Source of the DNA: Lachnospiraceae bacterium
GTDB lineage: Bacteria > Bacillota > Clostridia > Lachnospirales > Lachnospiraceae
Reading direction: 5' to 3'
Length of the DNA stretch: 64,000 nucleotides
Assembly: GCA_013316825.1 (NCBI GenBank)
Contig: WSLY01000003.1
Location: forward strand, 62,001 to 126,000
Each line of letters starts with the position of its first letter. Position 1 is the stretch's first letter. This document shows, one piece after another, positions 7,833 through 16,365 of this stretch. The notes under the pieces are model-generated. The model was given only the letters and a program-made list of their open reading frames with translations, made no database searches and had not been told where the DNA came from. A program made the position numbers and the translations under genes.

Positions 7833-9890
7833 CTAATCCTGCTCCGCCAGATAGAGCCTGACCCTGTTTTCTATCACATCGCTGACTTCTTCTATCGTTT
7901 TGTCCCCCGTAAAATAAAGTGCAGCCTCTTCTCTGATAATCGCAAGAATCTCCTCAGTCCTTCGGGGTACGAGCTCTCCGTTGTCAAGGCATTCCCAAAA
8001 TCTCTCCAGTTGATCTTCTGACACACAGACTTCCTCTGCGGGAGAGGCAGAAGCCATAAAGCCGTTCGGCTCAGCAGCTTCTCTTTCTACATATTCCTGC
8101 AGCGTCTTTTCATGAACCGGCAGACGGGAATCATTTTCCACAATCCTTTGGTTTTCTTCTTCCAGTACAAACCGGATAAACTGCCACGCTCCTTCCTTGT
8201 GCGCGGAGGCTGCATTGATGGAAATACCGTATAAATACAGCGGGTTCTTCATCCCCTGCTCCGTAGGAAATCCCGCCATCACCATACCCTCCTGCATGGC
8301 TGCCGCATCGTCCGCAGCAAACATCCAAAGCCTGCCGCAGCTTACCCGCATGGCAATCTCTTCCCACTGCCAGTTGCTGTCTGTCACGCCGTACCGGTTC
8401 ACCACCTGAAGTATCCGTTCCCACAGCTCCCCGCTGAAATCGCAATTTTTTTCTTCCCAATTCACCATACCGTAAAAATCATCCGACATCTGGAAAAAAT
8501 ATCCCAAAAGCTTATTCGGCGTATAATTATAACTGGAATTAAAAACTGCCTGTCCTTCATAGTCCTCCATAGATTTTAACAGAGCCTCCAGGCTGCTGCC
8601 CGCCAGATCCTCCCTGATATACATAGTGGAGGCCTCCATTTCATAGCCTGCATAGTAGATGCCCTCTTCCCTTCCCAGACTCTGAAACGCTTCCGGAACA
8701 TAGTCCCCCCTGTCAATGCCGGCTTCTGTCAGATAGGGCTCCAGATTTTCCAGCGCACCTTTTGCCGCAAGAGAATATATATCCGATACGGCATCCTCCG
8801 AAAACAAATCCGGCCCCTTTCCCGTCGCAATCTCCATATCGTTGCGCTCCGTAAAGTCATCCTGTGTAAAGCCGTCCTGTATAAACACGTGATATTCCTG
8901 ATTCTCCTGATTAAACTTTGCTACCAGCATCTTCAGCCCCGTATTGGCAAAGCCCACACGAAATACCAACGGTATTTTTCCCATTTCCTCGGGGCTTATC
9001 TTTGTCAGGTTCGCCGCATAGAAGGTGCCTTCCTGCCCTTCAAGCTGTTCTACCACTCCCTCCTGCGTAATTCGAAATGCATAGAATAATCTGCCGCTTC
9101 CATAGGGATTGTAGGAAGTGCCGTTCCACTTCACATACCATGTTTTTTCCCCGCTATCCATATCAAAATCATACAAGCCTTCGGAAGTTTTTATTAATAC
9201 GCCCTTCGCCGCGCCCTCTGCCAATCCGCCGCAGTCGAACAACGGATACCCGTTAGACAGCGTCCCGTTCTCTCTGTCGAATGCCTGCAGCACTATTCCA
9301 AATCCGGTGCTGTCCTCCGCAGCCACCGCCATGCCGCCTTCTCTGGTCATACTGACGTCGATAATTCTTCCGTCCAGACGCAGCGTGTACGCCTCTTCAC
9401 CGTCTGTCCGCAGCACAGCCAGCACATTCCGGCTGTAAGCGTAAAAATAATCTGCATCCCTGTACCAAGTATACCCTGTGCGGTAAAGCGCCGACACGTC
9501 TTCCAGAAGAAGCTCCCGCTCGTCCTTGTCCTCGTGGTAGCAGAAAACGCTGCCCTCCTCATTTCCAATAAACCAAATCCTCTCTCCATTATAATACTGC
9601 GCGCCAAGGAAGGACTCCCCCTCCTTTAAAGGGGAGGCTATGGCTTGCTCCGCCACGCTTATATCATAAAGCCCGTCCGCATCAATGCCGCCGATTATAA
9701 TCGGCAAGTCATTTCCATTCTGCGCCATCTGACTGCTCCCAGCGTCTGACTGCCCTGTATTTTGACTACCCTGCGCATCTAAATTTTTATCCCCGTCTTT
9801 TTTCTCCCCGCCGCAGGCTGCGAGCCCCAATACCATGATACCTGCAAAAAACGCTGCGACAAATCCCCTTAATAATTTATTTCCCGTCAT
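7833..9890 (-). CDS. Divergent solute-binding lipoprotein (paralog C)
   Basis: A 685-residue lipoprotein with lipobox GLAAC after MTGNKLLRGFVAAFF. An acidic, strand-rich region of about 280 residues is followed by a solute-binding-like half (KFNQENQEYHVFIQDGF, ATGKGPDLFSEDAVSD) ending in YFTGDKTIEEVSDVIENR. It belongs to the same family as its neighbours but is shorter and much more diverged, so it may bind a different ligand or act as a partner. It starts 12 bases after paralog D's stop with a GGAGG site, so D and C should be one message. A strong hairpin follows its stop. Confidence 0.82.
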   Translation of the reverse strand: MTGNKLLRGFVAAFFAGIMVLGLAACGGEKKDGDKNLDAQGSQNTGQSDAGSSQMAQNGNDLPIIIGGIDADGLYDISVAEQAIASPLKEGESFLGAQYYNGERIWFIGNEEGSVFCYHEDKDERELLLEDVSALYRTGYTWYRDADYFYAYSRNVLAVLRTDGEEAYTLRLDGRIIDVSMTREGGMAVAAEDSTGFGIVLQAFDRENGTLSNGYPLFDCGGLAEGAAKGVLIKTSEGLYDFDMDSGEKTWYVKWNGTSYNPYGSGRLFYAFRITQEGVVEQLEGQEGTFYAANLTKISPEEMGKIPLVFRVGFANTGLKMLVAKFNQENQEYHVFIQDGFTQDDFTERNDMEIATGKGPDLFSEDAVSDIYSLAAKGALENLEPYLTEAGIDRGDYVPEAFQSLGREEGIYYAGYEMEASTMYIREDLAGSSLEALLKSMEDYEGQAVFNSSYNYTPNKLLGYFFQMSDDFYGMVNWEEKNCDFSGELWERILQVVNRYGVTDSNWQWEEIAMRVSCGRLWMFAADDAAAMQEGMVMAGFPTEQGMKNPLYLYGISINAASAHKEGAWQFIRFVLEEENQRIVENDSRLPVHEKTLQEYVEREAAEPNGFMASASPAEEVCVSEDQLERFWECLDNGELVPRRTEEILAIIREEAALYFTGDKTIEEVSDVIENRVRLYLAEQD

Positions 9891-9902
9891 CCCTTTCTCC
9901 TC

Positions 9903-12335
9903 CTACCTGTTCTCATTAATATAAAGCTGCACACGGCTCTGGATAATACCGGCGGCTTCGTCCACACTCTTCTGTCCTGCAAAATAAGGCGCTATTTCTT
10001 CCAGAAGAATGTCCATTATACTTGCATCATACTCATAGATACCGTCAATCTGGCTGATAACATGGAGAATCTCATCCGCCTCCTCTTTCGTCACTGCATA
10101 TACATTCACTTCAAAGCCGTCGCTCCACCTGTAGGTACTGAGCGAACGCTGCACCGGATTGCCATCCTCATCCATCACAACTTCACCGTTGTCATCATAC
10201 AAATAAGACGGCTCCATTGCCTCTTCCAAATGCTTTTCAAAGGCAGATATCCTGACAGGAATACTCCATAGCTTGTCATTCTCCTGCGCCTCTTCTGTCA
10301 GCAGGGTTTCGATAAAGGACCATGCCGCTTCTTTCTTTTGAGAGGTCGTGCTGATACAGACGGCATCATTGCCAAAAGCAAGCACTCCGTTTCCACCGGC
10401 GGAAGGATAGCCGATCGCCGTTATAGGCTCATGAAATATCGCCGTTTCCAGTTGCCATGACTGCGGGGTATTTAACCCAAAGGGATGCAGCAGCGCCATA
10501 TGCTCCATAATCTGTACCTGCTCCAGCGGGAGGCTTTCATCCGCTTTTTCCGGATACCGGTTTGCAAATTCCATGACTGCCTTAAATTCCGGCGTGTCAA
10601 AGGAGCACTCTCCACTCTCCCAGTTGACCCATGACGCAAAGTCAAACATCATGCAGGCGGCCAACACATTTACCTTTGTCGCATTCGGCAGAATGGGCGT
10701 TTCCGGATGCGCCTCTGCAAAGGCAATCATCTCTGCAAGCGTCCAGCCAGATTTTGTCCCCACTTCCGCCGCCCTGCCTGCAAGAGTCTGTATGCCAAAG
10801 TTTGTCGGTATGGCGCAGAGCGTACCGTCCACGGTATACGCATTTAGAATGCTCTCAAACAAATCTTCACGTCCCACCACCGTACTACCGTCCAGATAAG
10901 GCGACAGATCTGTAATCAGCCCCTTTACGGCAAACAGATTCATGTCAACATCCCCCGCCACAAACATATCGGGCGCATTGCCTGTCATGATATCGCTGTA
11001 AAACAGTGCTCTTGCGTCTTCATACGCATCTTCCGCAGAAGCATCCACGGACTCTCCATAGCTTTTTATCTCAATTTCATACTCTGTGTTCGTCTTGTTG
11101 AATTCCACCACTGCCGCCTGCAGGTTCGGACTGGCATTCATACAGCCAAGGGTCAGTATTTCTTTCGCCTCCATCTCCGATGCCGGCACTTTTTCCATCA
11201 AAGCCAGACTGTTCGTGTTCGTGCTCCAGTCAGCGCTATAAACCGCAAGCCTGCCGTCCGCAAGCATCGCCACCTGCTGCACATTGTCTCCGCTGATATT
11301 GCAGTCCACCCATCTTACCAGCTCTCGGTATTCCTTGGTCTCCATACTGTATTCATATAGGATTCCGTTTCCGTTTAAAAGCACACCGCCATTCGGTCCC
11401 GTCCCCAGATTGGAATTATAACAGTTGGACGGCAGATTGGCATAAGTCTCAGAAACCTGTCCGGTTTTTATATCCGGCACAGAAAGCTGCATTCCGCTGC
11501 CTTGATGCAGCACCCCAATCCTGCCATCCGGCAGTATGTTCACAGCCGCCACATATCCCTGTATTCTGGATAAATCAATATCCGCCGTATGATTTCCTTC
11601 TTTGTCGAATACCCATATATAGCTTTCTTTGTCACTAATGTAAAAGCCGCCTTCTTTGTCCGCAAACATCTGCAGGTCAATCATGCCGTACATACTGTCC
11701 ATGCTTGCCATTTGCAGGTATTGCGTGACATCCTTATCAAAAAGCACCGTCCCGTCCTCTGCAAGCTTTTTGATATTGTAGGTCGTCTCTCTCTGCTGAC
11801 GGGCATACTCCTCGTCCGTTGCATCCGCCGGAATAAGCGGCACTGTGTTCAACAGCAGGAGCGTTCCGCCATCCTCACATGCAGCCGCCTTTATCACACT
11901 GACTGCAAAATCTTCACCCCAAGTTTCATACTGGGTCAAATCTAACAGCACCACCGGCTCCGTTTCTAAACTTGCCGTGTCAATGTAGCACCATTCATTG
12001 CTGCTGTCGCCGTTTTGATAAAAAGAGTACGTATAATACAGCCTGTCTCCTACAAATGCAGCATTGCTGTACGAAGCAAAAGCCGCTTCCGTATTTGCCG
12101 GCAAATCATAAAACGCAGGGATATAGACATAATCTCCGTTGTCCTCCTTCCCGCCTGCATTCTGTGCTCCGCCTGTACCGCCTCCGTTGGTTTCATCGCT
12201 TCCATGGTTTCCGCCGTTACTGCCGCTGTTTTCACTGCCTCCGCCGCCCGCATCTTTGCCGCACGCCGCACATGAGAATACCATGATGCCCGCAAGCAAA
12301 ACCGCCATCATCCGCCTTAACAGTTTGTTCTTCAT
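9903..12335 (-). CDS. Propeller-linked extracellular solute-binding lipoprotein (paralog D)
   Basis: About 810 residues. I place the start at the ATG at 12335 (MKNKLLRRMMAVLLAG) because a GGGAGG site lies nine bases upstream and a signal peptide follows; the reading frame stays open another 43 codons upstream, but that stretch contains the promoter and a palindromic repeat. The lipobox region is FSCAAC. Then come a Gly/Asn/Ser linker, a blade-repeat region (LPDGRIGVLHQGSG, GPNGGVLLNGNGILYEY) and a family-1 solute-binding half (FNKTNTEYEIEIKSYG, IMTGNAPDMFVAGDVDMNLF). It ends in YFAGQKSVDEAAGIIQSR. It is clearly homologous to B and E along its whole length, so tandem duplication is the likely origin. 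Confidence 0.85.
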   Translation of the reverse strand: MKNKLLRRMMAVLLAGIMVFSCAACGKDAGGGGSENSGSNGGNHGSDETNGGGTGGAQNAGGKEDNGDYVYIPAFYDLPANTEAAFASYSNAAFVGDRLYYTYSFYQNGDSSNEWCYIDTASLETEPVVLLDLTQYETWGEDFAVSVIKAAACEDGGTLLLLNTVPLIPADATDEEYARQQRETTYNIKKLAEDGTVLFDKDVTQYLQMASMDSMYGMIDLQMFADKEGGFYISDKESYIWVFDKEGNHTADIDLSRIQGYVAAVNILPDGRIGVLHQGSGMQLSVPDIKTGQVSETYANLPSNCYNSNLGTGPNGGVLLNGNGILYEYSMETKEYRELVRWVDCNISGDNVQQVAMLADGRLAVYSADWSTNTNSLALMEKVPASEMEAKEILTLGCMNASPNLQAAVVEFNKTNTEYEIEIKSYGESVDASAEDAYEDARALFYSDIMTGNAPDMFVAGDVDMNLFAVKGLITDLSPYLDGSTVVGREDLFESILNAYTVDGTLCAIPTNFGIQTLAGRAAEVGTKSGWTLAEMIAFAEAHPETPILPNATKVNVLAACMMFDFASWVNWESGECSFDTPEFKAVMEFANRYPEKADESLPLEQVQIMEHMALLHPFGLNTPQSWQLETAIFHEPITAIGYPSAGGNGVLAFGNDAVCISTTSQKKEAAWSFIETLLTEEAQENDKLWSIPVRISAFEKHLEEAMEPSYLYDDNGEVVMDEDGNPVQRSLSTYRWSDGFEVNVYAVTKEEADEILHVISQIDGIYEYDASIMDILLEEIAPYFAGQKSVDEAAGIIQSRVQLYINENR

Positions 12336-12383
12336 AACGTCTTTCCTCCCATTCAAATGCATCTTACACGCTGCGATGCACAC

Positions 12384-12425
12384 TCGCTTCGCTCGGCGCG
12401 TTATAATGTCTAACAACATTATACC
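12384..12425. repeat. Dispersed palindromic repeat, copy 1
   Basis: A 42-base block beginning TCGCTTCGCTCGGCGCG and ending in the imperfect inverted repeat TATAATGT-(6)-ACATTATA. It matches 63652-63693 with two differences. The right arm supplies the TATAAT of the paralog D promoter. Confidence 0.7.
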
Positions 12426-12452
12426 TTGTAAAAATCCCTCCGTCACCTTAAG
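12418..12452 (-). promoter_or_regulatory. Promoter of paralog D with CTTAAG box
   Basis: On the minus strand CTTAAG (12447-12452) abuts GTGACG (12441-12446); a 17-base spacer leads to TATAAT (12418-12423). Organisation and spacing are identical to the paralog B promoter. The -10 lies inside a palindromic repeat, giving an untranslated leader of about 75 bases. Confidence 0.6.
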
Positions 12453-12510
12453 AGTTTCTGACATTTTTCTTACGGTATGATTAGGTTGCCAAAAGCCCTA
12501 ATCACAATAT

Positions 12511-12566
12511 GCGGCGGGAAAAACAGGCAGCCCGCACACTGCGCTGCTGCCTGTTTTTCCCGCCGC
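12511..12566. repeat. Perfect 20-bp inverted repeat after paralog E
   Basis: The arms 12511-12530 (GCGGCGGGAAAAACAGGCAG) and 12547-12566 are exact reverse complements around a 16-base loop. It begins 29 bases after paralog E's stop on the transcribed strand. No T-run follows on the minus strand. Its inner 36 bases resemble the hairpin at 15052-15087, including the loop. Confidence 0.75.
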
Positions 12567-12594
12567 TTTCTTTTCCGTACGTTTTCTTCTCCCG

Positions 12595-15024
12595 CTACTT
12601 GCTTTCATTGAGATAAAGCTGTACGCGGTTCTGGATAATATCCGCCGCCTCGTCCACGGACTTCTGCCCCGCAAAATAGGAATCTACCTCTTCCAAAATG
12701 ATTTGCATCAGAATATTGTTTTCATCATATATGCCGTCAATCCGGCTGATAATCTGCCGGATGCCGTCCGCCTCCTCCTGCGTCACGGCATATAACTCTA
12801 TCATCATGTCGTCAAAGCAGACGCCATACTGCGACTTTTCTTTTGGTTTCCCGTTCTCATCCAGCAGGACTTCACCGTTGCCGTCATATCTGTATATCGG
12901 TTCCATCTTCTCTGCCAGCTCCTTTTCAAAAGCGGATATTCTGACCGGAATGCCATAGGGCAGGTCCTTGCTTTCCATCGCTTCTTTCGCCAGCATTGTT
13001 TCGATAAAGGACCATGCCGCCTCTTTATTCGGAGACGTCTGACTGATACAGACAGCATCATACCCGACAACAAGCACACCGGTTGAGCGGGAAGAAGGAA
13101 ATCCGATTGCCGTTATGGGCTCCTGAAACAACGCGGTTTCAAACTGATAATCCTGTACAAGCCTCAGGTGGAATTTATGCAATAGCGCCTGATGAGCCAT
13201 AATCTGCCCCGCCGCCGTCAGAGGACTCTCATCTGCTGCCGGATACCGGTTTGCAAATTCCATGACTGCCTTAAATTCCGGCGTGTCAAAAAAGCATTCT
13301 CCCTTCTCCCAGTCAACCCATGAATCAAAATCATACAGCAGGCAGACATCCAGCACGCTCCTTTTTGTCGCCCCAGCCAGAATCGGCGTTTCCGGATGCG
13401 CTTCTGCAAAGGCAATCATTTCCTCTAACGTCCATCCGGATTCTTCCCCCACCTGTGAAGTCCTGCCGGCAAGTGTCGATACAAGGAAGCTGACCGGTAT
13501 GGCGCAGAGCGTATCATTCACCGTATAGGCGGAGAGGATTGTATCAAACAAATCCTCCTGTTCCACCGCCGCGCTCTCCTCCAGATAAGGGGTCAAATCC
13601 GCAATCAACCCTTTTAAAGCAAACAGTGACATATCGATATCTCCTGCCAAAAACATATCAGGGGCATTGCCCGTCATGATATCACTGTAAAAAAGCATTG
13701 TTGCATCTTCATGCGAACCGTTCCCGGTGCTTCCATAACTTTTTATTTCAATTTTATATGCAGCGTTTGTCTTGTTAAATGCTACCACGGCTGCCCGCAG
13801 ATAGGGGCTGACGTACAAGGCGCCCAGTGTCAGCACCTCTTTCCCCGCCTTAGGCTCCTGCTGACCTGAGAGGAGAATCAGGCTGTTTGTGCCCGCAGCG
13901 TAGTCCGCACAATAAACTGCAAGCCTGCCGTCCGTAAGCACCGCCGCCTGCTTTACATATTCGGCATTGATGCCGCAGTCCGCCCACTTTACCAGCTCTT
14001 TATATTCCTTTGTTTCCATATTGTATTCATACAAAATCCCGCCGCCGTTTAAGAGTATCCTGCCGTTTGTTCCTGCCTGCGGATAAAACTCCTGACAGCC
14101 CGGCGGCAGGTTGGCATGCGTTTCCGAAAGCTGTCCTGTATCCGGATTGTAGACGGCTATCCCCATACCATTGCCCTGTATGTAACCGCCCTGATACATC
14201 GCGCCAAGCCTGCCGTCCGGCAGTATATGCACAGACGTTACAAGACCCTGCGCATCGGGCAGCCTGATATCCGCCTCATAATGCCCTTCTTTGTTAAACA
14301 CCTGCACGCAGCTTGTTGTATCACTGACATAGATCATGTCCTCTTTGTCCGTAAACAACTGCAAATCAAGCATACCCGCCATACCGCCCCCACCTGCCTG
14401 CAGATACTCGGTAATATCGATGGTAAACACCTCCGTCCCATCCGCCGCAAGCTTTTTAAGCTGGTAGGTGGTTTCTCTCTGCCTGCGCACATATGCCCCT
14501 TCCTGTGCATCTCCTGAGAGCACGGGCTGCGTCTGCAGCAGCAGAACCGTCCCGCCGTCTGCGCACGCATAGCTCCCCGCCACACTGGTTTCCAATTCTT
14601 CTCCCCGCGTCTCATATTGTGTCAAATCAAACAGTACGACCGACTCCATTTGGGGAGCGGCTGCATCAACATAGCGCCATTCACTATGCCCGTCTTCTTC
14701 CAAATTAGCGGAGCAGACATAGTACAACCTGTCCCCGACAAAAGAAACACTGGTATAGGCCGCCGTATTGGGTTCCCATCCACACGGCAAATCATACACC
14801 GGCGGGGATACGGACTGATTGTCATCCGTCTTCCCTCCTGCGGCCGGCGCCGTGCCTGTGCTGCTGCCGTTTCCGGCGCTGTCGCCGGTTGCGCCGGTTG
14901 CACTGTTTTCACCATTTCCGCCGTTGTCCTGCGGAGTTTCCTCCTGCCCGCACGCACCAAGAAAAAACACCATTATACAAGCCAGCAAAAACGCCGTTAT
15001 CCTCTTTACTTTCTGGCTTCCCAT
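12595..15024 (-). CDS. Propeller-linked extracellular solute-binding lipoprotein (paralog E)
   Basis: An 809-residue lipoprotein starting MGSQKVKRITAFLLAC with lipobox FLGAC. It has the same architecture as B and D: a Gly/Asn/Thr linker, a strand-rich blade region (LPDGRLGAMYQGG, GTNGRILLNGGGILYEY), then a solute-binding half (AFNKTNAAYKIEIKSYG, IMTGNAPDMFLAGDIDMSLF, end motif YFAGQKSVDEAADIIQNR). The C-terminal half is closest to paralog D by eye. It is the most upstream member of the array. Its promoter is not obvious: the 90 bases before it hold a hairpin but no clear -35/-10, so it may be read through from the CPBP gene. Confidence 0.84.
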   Translation of the reverse strand: MGSQKVKRITAFLLACIMVFFLGACGQEETPQDNGGNGENSATGATGDSAGNGSSTGTAPAAGGKTDDNQSVSPPVYDLPCGWEPNTAAYTSVSFVGDRLYYVCSANLEEDGHSEWRYVDAAAPQMESVVLFDLTQYETRGEELETSVAGSYACADGGTVLLLQTQPVLSGDAQEGAYVRRQRETTYQLKKLAADGTEVFTIDITEYLQAGGGGMAGMLDLQLFTDKEDMIYVSDTTSCVQVFNKEGHYEADIRLPDAQGLVTSVHILPDGRLGAMYQGGYIQGNGMGIAVYNPDTGQLSETHANLPPGCQEFYPQAGTNGRILLNGGGILYEYNMETKEYKELVKWADCGINAEYVKQAAVLTDGRLAVYCADYAAGTNSLILLSGQQEPKAGKEVLTLGALYVSPYLRAAVVAFNKTNAAYKIEIKSYGSTGNGSHEDATMLFYSDIMTGNAPDMFLAGDIDMSLFALKGLIADLTPYLEESAAVEQEDLFDTILSAYTVNDTLCAIPVSFLVSTLAGRTSQVGEESGWTLEEMIAFAEAHPETPILAGATKRSVLDVCLLYDFDSWVDWEKGECFFDTPEFKAVMEFANRYPAADESPLTAAGQIMAHQALLHKFHLRLVQDYQFETALFQEPITAIGFPSSRSTGVLVVGYDAVCISQTSPNKEAAWSFIETMLAKEAMESKDLPYGIPVRISAFEKELAEKMEPIYRYDGNGEVLLDENGKPKEKSQYGVCFDDMMIELYAVTQEEADGIRQIISRIDGIYDENNILMQIILEEVDSYFAGQKSVDEAADIIQNRVQLYLNESK

Positions 15025-15052
15025 CCGGTCTCCTTCCCGCCTGTGTTCTTTA

Positions 15053-15086
15053 AACGGGCAGCCCGCATACTGCGCCGCTGCCCGTT
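15053..15086. repeat. Hairpin upstream of paralog E, relative of 12511-12566
   Basis: The arms AACGGGCAG (15053-15061) and CTGCCCGTT (15078-15086) flank a 16-base loop differing at only two positions from the loop at 12531-12546. One stem pair is changed on both sides (A-T there, G-C here), a compensatory difference. It follows the CPBP gene stop by 27 bases. Confidence 0.65.
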
Positions 15087-15113
15087 ATTCTGCCCTCTGT
15101 TTTCATCATGCCT

Positions 15114-16169
15114 TTAGGCACATCCTTCTTTTTTAGAAATTTTGCCGCCCCACAATACAAGCAGTAAAATAATTGCCAGCGTTACCACAAACATAATCGC
15201 ATAAGCATAAAGCGCATCCGGAACCCAGAAAAAGGCTTTGTCAATCCAATAAGTTGTGGAAAAATTCACTACAAAGTGAAGCAGCATGGCAGGAAGCAGG
15301 GAATGATAGCGTTCCACCAGATACCCCAAAAACAGACCGATGGCAAAGGCATAGATGCCCTGCACCCAGTTCATATGCATAAGCCCGAACATGGCAGCCT
15401 GCAGGATATTTGCCAAAAAGAAACGTGGCAGCGACTTTTTGGCATAATACAGGATAAGTCCCCTACAGACCAGCTCCTCCCCTATGGGCGCGAGAAACAC
15501 TGCCGCTACCGTGGACAGAACATCGACTCCAATGTCAACGCTTTCTATCAGATCCACATAATCCTCCACAATCCCGGGCAGGACATACTGCTCAATTCCG
15601 ACAATGCTTGTACTGAACAGACAGAGCACCACCCCCCCCAAAACGGCGATAGCTGCCGCTTTCCAAGTTACATTTTTAAAAGACTGCTTTAACTTGGGCC
15701 TTTTGCAGCCAAAATAATACCAAAGTCCAAATATGGGAAGCGACAAAAGGTGATAGAAAAATACGCCTCCCGTCACATGCTCTTGCAGTGCCTGATAAAA
15801 TATCTGTGTCAGAACCGACTGCGATGCCGCCGGATGCTGCCCCATGTAACTAACCATTTCAATTACTGCCGCAATCAACACATAGACAAGACTCAAAACC
15901 AACTGCAAAATCAAGCTTGCTGCCGCAGGCGAAAGCGCCAGAAAAAAATACCCTATTTTTTTGCCAATACCGTCCTTCTTCGGCGGCTGGTACACGGGCG
16001 GATACGGATAGCTGTATGGCTGCCCATTATACGGCTGTCCGCCGTATGCCTGCCCGTTGCCTGACTGATTGCCGTATGGCTGACTGCCGTATGCCTGCCC
16101 GTTGCCGGCACTTTGCTGCTGCCATGCAGCCCCATTCTGCTGTCCGTTATATGTTCCGTTCCCGTCCAT
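15114..16169 (-). CDS. CPBP-family intramembrane metalloprotease
   Basis: About 351 residues. The start chosen is the ATG at 16169 (MDGNGTYNGQQNG) with AGGAG seven bases upstream; an in-frame codon 12 residues earlier lacks a good site. The first 75 residues form a soluble Gln/Gly/Tyr/Pro-rich tail with repeated GQPYNGQPY-like units. About eight membrane helices follow. The CPBP (CAAX-protease/bacteriocin-processing) motifs are all present: EELVCRG, FGLMHMNW and HFVVNF, carrying the glutamates and histidines expected to bind metal. Such proteins cleave membrane peptides or confer bacteriocin immunity; the substrate here is unknown. The low-complexity N-terminus is unusual for the family. It is divergent from nagA. 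Confidence 0.85.
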   Translation of the reverse strand: MDGNGTYNGQQNGAAWQQQSAGNGQAYGSQPYGNQSGNGQAYGGQPYNGQPYSYPYPPVYQPPKKDGIGKKIGYFFLALSPAAASLILQLVLSLVYVLIAAVIEMVSYMGQHPAASQSVLTQIFYQALQEHVTGGVFFYHLLSLPIFGLWYYFGCKRPKLKQSFKNVTWKAAAIAVLGGVVLCLFSTSIVGIEQYVLPGIVEDYVDLIESVDIGVDVLSTVAAVFLAPIGEELVCRGLILYYAKKSLPRFFLANILQAAMFGLMHMNWVQGIYAFAIGLFLGYLVERYHSLLPAMLLHFVVNFSTTYWIDKAFFWVPDALYAYAIMFVVTLAIILLLVLWGGKISKKEGCA

Positions 16170-16219
16170 TGTTCTTCTCCTGTCTGTGCGCTTTGGCGCG
16201 CGCATCTGTCTTTTTTATC

Positions 16220-16248
16220 ATTGTATCAAGAATTATTTTCAGCGTCAA
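16220..16248 (-). promoter_or_regulatory. Promoter of the CPBP protease gene
   Basis: On the minus strand TTGACG (16243-16248), a 17-base spacer and TACAAT (16220-16225) form a good vegetative promoter about 50 bases before the start codon. Confidence 0.7.
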
Positions 16249-16256
16249 TAAACCAT

Positions 16257-16288
16257 ATTAAATAGATTCCGAATTAAATAGATTCCGA
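16257..16288. repeat. 16-bp perfect tandem repeat between divergent promoters
   Basis: ATTAAATAGATTCCGA occurs twice back to back (16257-16272 and 16273-16288), ending one base before the nagA -35. Its position between two divergent promoters suggests an operator pair, or a recent duplication. Confidence 0.7.
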
Positions 16289-16317
16289 TTGAATCCCGCC
16301 GCGCAGGGCATTATAAT
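16289..16317 (+). promoter_or_regulatory. nagA promoter
   Basis: TTGAAT (16289-16294), 17 bases, TATAAT (16312-16317); the start codon lies 48 bases beyond. The tandem repeat abuts the -35. Confidence 0.7.
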
Positions 16318-16365
16318 AGTGATAAAAAGTACACGCATCCTGTCAAAGCACACGAAAGGAATCTT

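Noticed and set aside
12336-12464. An N-terminal extension of 43 residues for paralog D
   Set aside because: The extension covers the promoter and a palindromic repeat; a ribosome site and signal peptide begin at 12335.
16257-16288. CRISPR-like direct repeats
   Set aside because: There are only two adjacent copies with no spacer; no repeat-spacer array or cas gene is visible in the window.
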